A stretch of DNA of 64,000 bases from Polynucleobacter duraquae (GTDB taxonomy: Bacteria; Pseudomonadota; Gammaproteobacteria; Burkholderiales; Burkholderiaceae). The stretch lies in the NCBI RefSeq assembly GCF_000973625.1, contig NZ_CP007501.1, positions 682,001 to 746,000 on the forward strand. The letters run 5' to 3'. The notes under the pieces were generated by a model. It did no database searches and was not told the DNA's origin. It saw nothing but the letters and a program-made list of their open reading frames with translations. Positions 1 to 6,038 of this stretch are shown here, piece after piece. Made by a program: the position numbers and the translations under genes. The stretch's first letter is position 1, and each line of letters begins with the position of its first letter.

Positions 1-1
1 C

Positions 2-1105
2 ACAATGAAGTGGACCTTTGACATTAAGCCGACTGACGTCTTCTGGTGCACAGCAGATATCGGCTGGGTAACAGGTCACTCCTATATTACCTACGGCCCA
101 CTCGCAGTGGGCGCGACGGAGATTGTGTTTGAGGGTGTTCCAACTTACCCCAATGCGGGCCGTTTCTGGGACATGATTCAAAAACACAAGGCAACGATTT
201 TCTACACTGCTCCAACAGCGATTCGCTCATTGATCAAGGCATCTAGTAATGATCAAGCAGTGCATCCAAAGAGCTATAACTTATCTTCCTTGCGTCTCTT
301 GGGTTCAGTCGGTGAGCCGATTAATCCAGAAGCGTGGATCTGGTACTACGAAAATGTGGGAGGCTCACGTTGCCCAATCGCAGATACCTTCTGGCAAACC
401 GAAACTGGTGGTCATATGATTTCACCATTGCCGGGTGCAACTCCGATGATTCCAGGTTCATGCACATTGCCATTGCCAGGTATTCAGGCAGCGATTGTGG
501 ATGAGGCAGGCGTAGACGTTCCAAATGGTCACGGTGGTATTTTGGTTGTGAAGCGTCCATGGCCTTCCATGATTCGTACGATCTGGGGCGATCCCGATCG
601 CTTCGTGAAGTCTTACTTCCCAGAAGAGTTGGGTGGTACTTTGTATCTGGCAGGTGATGGTGCAATCCGCAATAAAGATACTGGCTATTTCACGATTACG
701 GGTCGTATTGATGACGTCTTGAATGTTTCTGGTCATCGTATGGGCACGATGGAAATTGAATCTTGCTTGGTTGCTAATCCCTTGGTTGCTGAAGCGGCAG
801 TTGTGGGTCGTCCCGATGAATTGACTGGTGAAGCAATTTGCGTATTCGTAGTCCTGAAGGGCGGACGCCCAACAGGTGACGAAGCGAAGAGGATTGCTAC
901 TGAGTTGCGGAACTGGGTGGGCAAAGAGATCGGTCCGATTGCTAAACCAAAGGATGTCCGCTTTGGTGATAACTTGCCTAAGACTCGTTCTGGCAAGATC
1001 ATGCGTCGCTTGCTGCGCGTGATTGCAAAAGGCGAGGAAGTAACTCAAGATACCTCAACACTGGAAAATCCAGCGATCTTGGATCAGCTCAAAGAGTCTG
1101 TTTAA
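2..1105 (+). CDS. acs: Acetyl-CoA synthetase, C-terminal part (gene begins before the window)
   Basis: AMP-forming acetate-CoA ligase, which converts acetate, ATP and CoA to acetyl-CoA in the cytoplasm. The frame is open to the left edge, so about 367 residues of an enzyme usually near 650 residues are visible; the ATG at 5 is internal. Visible family signatures are [17 protein letters not shown], the adenylate-forming core motif [11 protein letters not shown] (about residues 127-137 of the fragment), the hinge region [16 protein letters not shown], and [10 protein letters not shown] near the C-terminus. In this family the lysine of the last motif is the acyl-adenylate catalytic residue and the target of regulatory acetylation. 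The stop lies 60 bases before tRNA-Ser. Identification is secure; only the missing N-terminus limits it. Confidence 0.95.
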   Translation, partial: TMKWTFDIKPTDVFWCTADIGWVTGHSYITYGPLAVGATEIVFEGVPTYPNAGRFWDMIQKHKATIFYTAPTAIRSLIKASSNDQAVHPKSYNLSSLRLLGSVGEPINPEAWIWYYENVGGSRCPIADTFWQTETGGHMISPLPGATPMIPGSCTLPLPGIQAAIVDEAGVDVPNGHGGILVVKRPWPSMIRTIWGDPDRFVKSYFPEELGGTLYLAGDGAIRNKDTGYFTITGRIDDVLNVSGHRMGTMEIESCLVANPLVAEAAVVGRPDELTGEAICVFVVLKGGRPTGDEAKRIATELRNWVGKEIGPIAKPKDVRFGDNLPKTRSGKIMRRLLRVIAKGEEVTQDTSTLENPAILDQLKESV

Positions 1106-1147
1106 GTAGCTATTCACGCTTTTAGAGGTAAGCCCTTCCGGCAAACG

Positions 1148-1153
1148 TATAAT
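1148..1153 (+). promoter_or_regulatory. -10 box of tRNA-Ser(GGA)
   Basis: A perfect TATAAT ends 12 bases before the first base of the mature tRNA, placing transcription start close to the 5' end. No convincing TTGACA-like -35 box sits at 16-18 bases upstream. Confidence 0.5.
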
Positions 1154-1165
1154 CAACGGCTGTAC

Positions 1166-1256
1166 GGAAGGGTGGATGAGCGGTTTAAGTCACACGCCTG
1201 GAAAGCGTGCGTAGGTTAATAGCCTACCGCGGGTTCGAATCCCGCCTCTTCCGCCA
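1166..1256 (+). tRNA. serV-like: tRNA-Ser (anticodon GGA)
   Basis: Class II tRNA with a long variable arm. Acceptor strands GGAAGGG and CTCTTCC pair with one G-T wobble, followed by discriminator G and an encoded CCA. The anticodon stem CACGC/GCGTG encloses the loop CTGGAAA, giving anticodon GGA (reads UCC/UCU). The T arm contains GGTTCGAATCC. The 3' end recurs at 2531-2544 (see repeats). The gene symbol is only a label by analogy. Confidence 0.97.
1243..1256 (+). repeat. tRNA-Ser(GGA) 3' end, left copy of a direct repeat (attL-like)
   Basis: The last 14 bases of the tRNA, CGCCTCTTCCGCCA, recur with one mismatch at 2531-2544. The two copies bracket the AT-rich methyltransferase segment. Duplicated tRNA 3' ends are the usual trace of integrase-mediated insertion, but no integrase is present here. 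Confidence 0.55.
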
Positions 1257-1267
1257 AGTTGTCAAGT

Positions 1268-1293
1268 AAAAAGGGGCTTAATTGCCCCTTTTT
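1268..1293 (+). terminator. Terminator after tRNA-Ser(GGA)
   Basis: Ten-base stem AAAAAGGGGC / GCCCCTTTTT with loop TTAATT, ending in a T run. It begins 12 bases after the CCA. Being A-rich on one side and T-rich on the other, it may work in both directions. Confidence 0.85.
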
Positions 1294-1495
1294 CTATTTA
1301 TTCCCACAGATGTTCCCTCATAAAGCTTTGTTTTTAATGGCATTAATGACATTTTTCTCCCTAAGGAGAGTGTTTTCTTTAATTAGTCAATGGTTAGACT
1401 TTATTTGAATGAGTTGCATATCTAAGGATTGGAGTTGTTTGTTATTAGGCCGCTGCTTTTTAGGTATTTGCAATAGCGTGTGGCAGTTTAGATGG

Positions 1496-2329
1496 TTATC
1501 CGCCAAAGGCTTTCATTTTCTCTATAAGATTAGCTTCATCACCTCTTACTGCAAGATAGTTGGAGCCGTGAAAATTTTCCATATTGAAGTGATACTCAAA
1601 AAACTTTACTTGATTAGGAAATATTTTTCCGATAACAAATCCATGCTGCTTTAAAAGAGAGCAAAAATCTATTAGTAAATCATGAGAGATGATATTCCAT
1701 ATCCCATATTCAAACTGTAAAGCTCGTACGCATTTTAACTTTTCGCCAAATCCTTGAATAACCTTGAGGTCCATGCCTTCAACATCTATCTTTACAAAAT
1801 CTACTGCTTTAATTTTTGCATCTGTCATGTAATCAAAGGCTCTAATAGTTTTACACTCAATACTATTTGTGTAATAGCCTTCTATTGCTGGATTACCTTC
1901 AAAGTTACATGATGTAGACATGGAGGAGGCATCGCCAATGTGTATTTTAATTGGACCAGCTATATTTGAGAGGCCAACATTATTGGGCATGATATTTTTC
2001 AGCCGATTTAAATTGTTCAAAAGCTCTTTATGAGTGCTGGGAACAATTTCAAAAGTGTGAATCATAGCTTGTGGGTTTAAATTAGATGCAATTTCAGCCC
2101 ACTCCCCCACATTTGACCCCACATCGAATATGCAATGCATATTTAAACCCGACATAATCCTCAAGACTCTACTCTCTCCGTTGCGATTCATATCAAAATC
2201 TAGATTATTCATAAATCTATGAAAACTATCGACATTTAATTCAATCGCATCAATAAAACTTTTGCCTCTATATTTACAAAGAAAGCGAGCAAACGAAAGA
2301 CCTATACGCCTAATCATATTTTTAAACAT
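1496..2329 (-). CDS. FkbM-type SAM-dependent methyltransferase
   Basis: 277 residues. The SAM-binding motif DVGSNVGEW lies at about 69-77 and the FkbM-typical VKIDVEGMD at about 179-187, followed by a segment ending in QFEYG, as in FkbM-domain enzymes (usually 230-290 residues). These methylate hydroxyl groups on sugars or polyketides; in freshwater betaproteobacteria such genes often sit in surface-polysaccharide islands, so a glycan substrate is inferred. The start ATG at 2329 has a GAG about six bases upstream. The gene is alone, AT-rich and bounded by copies of a tRNA 3' end, which suggests acquisition by transfer. The substrate cannot be read from the sequence. Confidence 0.85.
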   Translation of the reverse strand: MFKNMIRRIGLSFARFLCKYRGKSFIDAIELNVDSFHRFMNNLDFDMNRNGESRVLRIMSGLNMHCIFDVGSNVGEWAEIASNLNPQAMIHTFEIVPSTHKELLNNLNRLKNIMPNNVGLSNIAGPIKIHIGDASSMSTSCNFEGNPAIEGYYTNSIECKTIRAFDYMTDAKIKAVDFVKIDVEGMDLKVIQGFGEKLKCVRALQFEYGIWNIISHDLLIDFCSLLKQHGFVIGKIFPNQVKFFEYHFNMENFHGSNYLAVRGDEANLIEKMKAFGG

Positions 2330-2530
2330 TTAGTACTCATTATTGATATTAATTAACATGACTTTACTCTGGCTGGATGGGGTTAGCGACCAATGTAGGG
2401 TTTTAGAGATGGATATGCACTTGCAACACATAAGTGATGACAGTTTTTTTTAGTTAATAAGTTGTTTCGAGCATCCATCAGCTCATATTTCCATCCATAT
2501 CCGTCTAAATCTTGCACAGCAGTGGTTTGA

Positions 2531-2544
2531 CGCTTCTTCCGCCA
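2531..2544 (+). repeat. Second copy of tRNA-Ser 3' end (attR-like)
   Basis: CGCTTCTTCCGCCA matches the last 14 bases of tRNA-Ser(GGA) at 13 positions, in the same orientation. No tRNA body precedes it, so it is a detached end and not a second tRNA. A terminator follows 8 bases later, as expected for the original 3' flank of a tRNA gene. Confidence 0.55.
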
Positions 2545-2552
2545 GTAGTTTG

Positions 2553-2580
2553 AAACCACCTTCAGGTGGTTTTTTCTTTA
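2553..2580 (+). terminator. Rho-independent terminator
   Basis: Stem AAACCACC / GGTGGTTT with tetraloop TTCA, then a T-rich tail. It follows the detached tRNA 3' end and has no gene of its own; it may be the original terminator of the tRNA-Ser transcript. Confidence 0.8.
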
Positions 2581-2685
2581 CTTTTTCTTGATTTCTACCC
2601 TAAGTCACCACTTCAGCCTGAATATTTTAGATACTCAACCCTCTGTTTTTAATCGAAAAAAGGGGTTTTTAGTGTTTTTGTTGCA

Positions 2686-2712
2686 TTGCCGCAAATAAAT
2701 CTTGCACTGCAA
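2686..2712. promoter_or_regulatory. Two TTGC/GCAA palindromes before the phasin gene, PhaR-operator-like
   Basis: TTGCCGCAA (2686-2694) and TTGCACTGCAA (2702-2712) are perfect odd palindromes spaced about one helical turn and a half apart. The second overlaps the place of the -35 box: TTGCAC at 2702-2707 lies exactly 17 bases before TAGAAT at 2725-2730. The PHA repressor PhaR is known to bind TGC-rich palindromes at phasin promoters, so a PhaR operator is a reasonable inference. Confidence 0.5.
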
Positions 2713-2724
2713 TAAAAAACTTTT

Positions 2725-2730
2725 TAGAAT
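2725..2730 (+). promoter_or_regulatory. -10 box of the phasin promoter
   Basis: TAGAAT with the TTGC palindrome at the -35 position, 17 bases upstream. The predicted leader is about 40 bases, ending in AGG seven to eight bases before the phasin ATG. Confidence 0.5.
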
Positions 2731-2778
2731 GGTGCATAGCAACACATTTATCAATTTTATAAAAGTTAGGAAAACACC

Positions 2779-3351
2779 ATGTTCCAGAATCAATTAAACG
2801 ACCAAATGACACAAGCTCAAACTAAAGCTGTTGAAAATGCCAAGTTCTTGGCTCAAGTAGCTGTTGAAAGCGCAAAAGAATTAGCTGAAATCAACCAAGC
2901 TGCCGCTAAAGATGCTTTAGTAGTTGCTCAAGATGCAAGCGCTCAGTTGTTGGCAATTAAAGATGCACAACAGTTGGCAAAATTGGCTCAGCCAGAAACT
3001 GCACAAGAAGCTGCTAAGTACGCTGCTGCTTACCAAGCTAAAGTAAGCAAGGTTGTGCGTAACAGCAACAAAGAAGTTGCTCAAGTAGTTGACGCATCTA
3101 TTGATGACGCACGTGCTGATATGGTGAAGTTTGTTAAAGAAGCTACTAAGACAGCTCCTGCTGGTTCTGAGGCATTTGTATCTGCATTCAAAACTGCATT
3201 TGAAACTTCACTCCAACAGTTTGACCAAGTTCGCGCTTCAGCAACTGATGCTTTCGCAAACTTCGAGAAGAGTGTTGACGCTGCAATGTCTAACTTTCAA
3301 GGCCAATACGCAGTAGCTAAGCCAGCTGCAAAAAGCCGTAAAGCTGCTTAA
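2779..3351 (+). CDS. phaP: Phasin, PHA granule-associated protein
   Basis: 190 residues, nearly all helix-forming (Ala, Lys, Gln, Glu, Val), starting MFQNQLNDQMTQAQTKAVENAKFLAQVA and ending in an alanine/lysine tail (KPAAKSRKAA). This is the standard phasin layout of betaproteobacteria (about 180-195 residues), a protein that coats polyhydroxyalkanoate granules in the cytoplasm. The start has AGGAAAACACC directly upstream. The promoter is overlapped by TTGC/GCAA palindromes, consistent with control by PhaR. The codon choice looks that of a highly expressed gene, and a strong terminator follows. No PHA synthase gene is in the window. Confidence 0.9.
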   Translation: MFQNQLNDQMTQAQTKAVENAKFLAQVAVESAKELAEINQAAAKDALVVAQDASAQLLAIKDAQQLAKLAQPETAQEAAKYAAAYQAKVSKVVRNSNKEVAQVVDASIDDARADMVKFVKEATKTAPAGSEAFVSAFKTAFETSLQQFDQVRASATDAFANFEKSVDAAMSNFQGQYAVAKPAAKSRKAA

Positions 3352-3377
3352 TTAGTTTTTTAAAAACTTTGCACGTG

Positions 3378-3404
3378 AAACCGCCTTCGGGCGGTTTTCT
3401 TTTT
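3378..3404 (+). terminator. Terminator of the phasin gene
   Basis: Stem AAACCGCC / GGCGGTTT around a TTCG tetraloop, followed by a T-rich tail, 26 bases after the stop codon. Confidence 0.9.
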
Positions 3405-3449
3405 TCGCTTGTCGTAAGATGGATGCTTTAGAGCTAATGAGGAGTACAC

Positions 3450-3755
3450 ATGATCTTTGCAATCCTTTTAATGGATCGTCCCGGCACCGCAGAATTACGT
3501 ATTCAGGTACGACCAGAGCATCGTGCTTACTTGGGTAAGCTCGCAGACAAGATGGCTTTTGCCGGCCCACTGACCTCAGAAGATGGCAAGACGACAGTAG
3601 GTAGTTTGTTGGTCATGGATTTTCCTAGCAAGGTGGATGTTGAGGTTTGGTTAGCAGATGAGCCGTTTACCAAAGCGGGGGTTTATGAAAAGCCGGTGAT
3701 TCACGTGTTTAACAATAGCTGGCAACAACAGGTTGGGTTTCCACCAGTTAAGTAA
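3450..3755 (+). CDS. YciI-like protein
   Basis: 101 residues of the YciI/dimeric alpha-beta barrel family. Typical elements are MIFAILLMDRPG at the N-terminus, RPEHRAYLGKL, FAGPLTSEDGKTTVGSLLVMDFPSKVDVEVWLADEPFTKAGVYEKPVIHVF. Family members are small cytoplasmic proteins with a conserved His/Asp pair and poorly defined function. The start is fixed by GAGGAG 8 bases upstream. A small lipoprotein gene follows after 17 bases; whether they are cotranscribed is open, because that gene has its own -10-like box. Confidence 0.85.
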   Translation: MIFAILLMDRPGTAELRIQVRPEHRAYLGKLADKMAFAGPLTSEDGKTTVGSLLVMDFPSKVDVEVWLADEPFTKAGVYEKPVIHVFNNSWQQQVGFPPVK

Positions 3756-3772
3756 TCAAGTAGACTTGAGGT

Positions 3773-3997
3773 ATGAATTCAACTACATTGCGCCCTTTAG
3801 CTATCCTTGTTTCTATTGCCGTCATTGCTCTAACGGGATGCGGCTCTATTGAGTCAGCGGCCCAAGATGATTGCACTTCTATTGGCTGGCAAATCGGCAG
3901 CAAAGGTTACAACGATTGCTTTAAGGCTCGTGTTTACGAACGCAAGCTAGATTACGCTCCGCCACCCGGCAGCAAACCATCCCCGTCAGTTATTTAA
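3773..3997 (+). CDS. Small putative lipoprotein, unknown function
   Basis: 74 residues. An N-terminal hydrophobic stretch ends in the lipobox LTGC (Cys about residue 23), so the mature protein would be a lipid-anchored peptide of about 50 residues with two further cysteines (DDCTSIG, YNDCFKA) that may form a disulfide in the periplasm, and a Pro-rich end. I do not recognise the family. TAGACT at 3761-3766 sits six bases before the ATG and TTTCCA at 3738-3743 lies 17 bases before that box, so the mRNA might be leaderless; GAGG directly before the ATG is too close to act as a normal Shine-Dalgarno site. Confidence 0.7.
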   Translation: MNSTTLRPLAILVSIAVIALTGCGSIESAAQDDCTSIGWQIGSKGYNDCFKARVYERKLDYAPPPGSKPSPSVI

Positions 3998-4197
3998 TTT
4001 AGGGTTTACCCTAGTTAAATTCACTTGAGCGCCGTCAAGGACTTGAGTGCAGAAATAACCCAAAATCATCCTTGATCTTGGGAATTTCCTATATAGAGCG
4101 AGCTCAGTTATTTCTTGCTAATTCGGACCTTCTTAAGCCCGGTTTTAGATATAAAAAATAGCATCATTATTGCGACTAGAAATTAGAGATTAAAACT

Positions 4198-6000
4198 ATG
4201 AATCACCCAAAACCCTCAGATGAAGTCAAGGCTGTTGCCGTAGCAACAGCAGATGATTTAAGGGAAACCATTCGTCGCAAGAGCAAGCTCAAAGGGCGTC
4301 AAGCAGACGATGTGTCCTTGGCAGAGGTTCGCCAGTTAATTGGTGTTGCAGCTGATCGTCGTGATTTGCTGATTGAAAATTTACATAAGCTCAATGATGA
4401 ATACCGTGCTTTGCATGATCGTCATTTGGTTGCTCTCGCAAAAGAAATGAATTTGCCGATGGCGGAAGTTTATGAGGTTGCCACTTTTTATCACCACTTT
4501 GAAGTGGTGCGTGGCAATGATCCCGTTGCTGATATTACTCTGCGTGTTTGTGATGGTATCGCCTGTGAGTTGGCTGGCGCACAAAATCTATTAGCAAAGT
4601 TACCAGCAATTTTAGGTAATCCAAAAATTAAGGTGGAGGCCGCTCCCTGTGTGGGCCGTTGTGAACAGGCTCCAGTAGCAGTTGTGCATCAGTACCCAGT
4701 ATTGTTCGCAACTACAGATAAGGTTGCCGCCGCCGTCAAAAATAATTTGACGACTCATCCGATGGCTAAGGACAGTGCGAATTTTGATCCTGCGGCTTTA
4801 GCTGAAAAGGGCATATCCCCACAAGGTGACAATCAAGCAGTTTCACCAGACTATGTAGGCTATGAGTCCTATCGCGCGCAGGGTGGTTACGCTTTAGCAA
4901 AAGAAATTGTTGAAGGTAAAAAAGACAGCGAGAGCATTGTCAAGATCATGGAAAGCTCGGGACTTCGCGGTCTAGGTGGTGCGGGCTTCCCAGCAGGACG
5001 CAAGTGGCGCATTGTGAGAGATCAAGTCGCTCCAAAATTGATGGCAGTGAACATTGACGAAGGTGAGCCAGGTACATTTAAGGATCGCACCTATTTGGAG
5101 CGTGACCCACATCGTTTTTTAGAGGGTTTGTTAATTGCCGCTAATGTAGTCGGTATAGATGCTTGCTATATTTATTTGCGCGACGAGTATCACGGTTGCC
5201 GTGAACTGCTCGAATTGGAGCTAGCAAAGCTCATAGCAAATCCGCCATTTAAATTACCATTGATTGAGTTACGACGTGGCGCGGGCGCGTACATTTGCGG
5301 TGAAGAATCCGCCATGATTGAAAGTATCGAGGGTAAACGGGGCGAACCTCGTATGCGTCCCCCTTACATAGCTCAAGTTGGTTTGTTTGGTCGTCCAACA
5401 CTAGAGCACAACTTTGAAACTCTCTACTGGGTGCGCGATATTGTTCAGCGTGGCCCTGAGTGGTTTAGCTCTTTCGGTCGTCATGATCGCAAAGGCTTAC
5501 GCAGTTATAGCGTTAGTGGCCGAGTTAAAAACCCGGGTGTGAAACTGGCTCCAGCCGGTATTACGATTCAGGAGTTGATTGATGAGTATTGTGGCGGCAT
5601 GCAAGATGGCCACAAGTTCTACGGTTATTTACCGGGTGGCGCGTCTGGCGGCATCTTGCCAGCAACCATGAATGACATTCCATTGGACTTTGATACCTTG
5701 CAGCCTTATGGTTGTTTCATTGGTTCGGCTGCGGTGATGGTGTTTGGCGATAAAGACAAGGCGCGCGATATGGCGCTCAACGTAATGCACTTCTTTGAAC
5801 ATGAGAGCTGCGGTCAATGTACGCCATGTCGTGTAGGCACCAGCAAAGCTGCCAAGTTAATGCAGTCACCATCTTGGGATCAGAATACTTTAGAAGACTT
5901 AGCCACTGTGATGGTTGACGCTTCTATCTGCGGCCTCGGTCAAGCTGCACCAAATCCAATTCGCTGTATTGCAAAATATTTCCCAGAAGAAATTGCTTAA
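4198..6000 (+). CDS. fdsB: NAD-dependent formate dehydrogenase, fused gamma-beta subunit (FdsG-FdsB type)
   Basis: 600 residues made of a NuoE-like part followed by a NuoF-like part. Residues about 60-160 carry a thioredoxin-fold [2Fe-2S] site with C118, C123, C151 and C155. From about 250 onward come the FMN/NAD motif [49 protein letters not shown], and a [4Fe-4S] site with C538, C541, C544 and C578. This is the diaphorase arm of a soluble Mo-formate dehydrogenase, passing electrons from formate to NAD+. In many relatives FdsG and FdsB are separate; fusions are known in methylotroph FDH1. The alpha subunit follows after 38 bases, clearly in one operon. Confidence 0.92.
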   Translation: MNHPKPSDEVKAVAVATADDLRETIRRKSKLKGRQADDVSLAEVRQLIGVAADRRDLLIENLHKLNDEYRALHDRHLVALAKEMNLPMAEVYEVATFYHHFEVVRGNDPVADITLRVCDGIACELAGAQNLLAKLPAILGNPKIKVEAAPCVGRCEQAPVAVVHQYPVLFATTDKVAAAVKNNLTTHPMAKDSANFDPAALAEKGISPQGDNQAVSPDYVGYESYRAQGGYALAKEIVEGKKDSESIVKIMESSGLRGLGGAGFPAGRKWRIVRDQVAPKLMAVNIDEGEPGTFKDRTYLERDPHRFLEGLLIAANVVGIDACYIYLRDEYHGCRELLELELAKLIANPPFKLPLIELRRGAGAYICGEESAMIESIEGKRGEPRMRPPYIAQVGLFGRPTLEHNFETLYWVRDIVQRGPEWFSSFGRHDRKGLRSYSVSGRVKNPGVKLAPAGITIQELIDEYCGGMQDGHKFYGYLPGGASGGILPATMNDIPLDFDTLQPYGCFIGSAAVMVFGDKDKARDMALNVMHFFEHESCGQCTPCRVGTSKAAKLMQSPSWDQNTLEDLATVMVDASICGLGQAAPNPIRCIAKYFPEEIA

Positions 6001-6038
6001 TCAGCAATCAAAAAAACTAAGGGAAAAACGAGATAAAT

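Larger units (their letters stand above)
1257..2544. mobile_element. Possible small genomic islet behind tRNA-Ser(GGA)
   Basis: The segment between the tRNA and the second copy of its 3' end is about 1.3 kb. It is visibly richer in A and T than the flanking acs and phasin genes and carries one accessory gene, an FkbM-type methyltransferase on the opposite strand. Terminator-like hairpins lie just inside the left edge (1268-1293) and just outside the right edge (2553-2580). This matches an inserted element that displaced the tRNA from its original terminator. No integrase, excisionase or origin is visible, so if mobile it would be a relic or depend on a helper. Confidence 0.45.
2330..2778. other. 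Intergenic stretch between methyltransferase and phasin
   Basis: About 450 bases without a credible gene. It holds the upstream region of the methyltransferase, a second copy of the tRNA-Ser 3' end (2531-2544), a terminator (2553-2580), and the phasin promoter with palindromic TTGC/GCAA sites (2686-2730). GTGGTTT at 2522-2528 could also pair with AAACCAC at 2553-2559, competing with the terminator stem. Confidence 0.7.

Noticed and set aside
458..1048. 196-codon open frame on the reverse strand inside acs
   Set aside because: It lies wholly opposite a conserved coding region, matches no family I know, and is explained as a shadow of the acs codon pattern.
1409..1654. 81-codon forward frame overlapping the methyltransferase end
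   Set aside because: No family resemblance, no ribosome site, and it mostly covers the 3' end of a well-supported gene on the other strand.
3352..3368. AGTTTTTTAAAAACT palindrome after the phasin gene, similar in shape to the kinase palindromes
   Set aside because: Pure A/T arms next to a terminator; it lacks the GTC/GAC ends and is better seen as part of the 3' flank.
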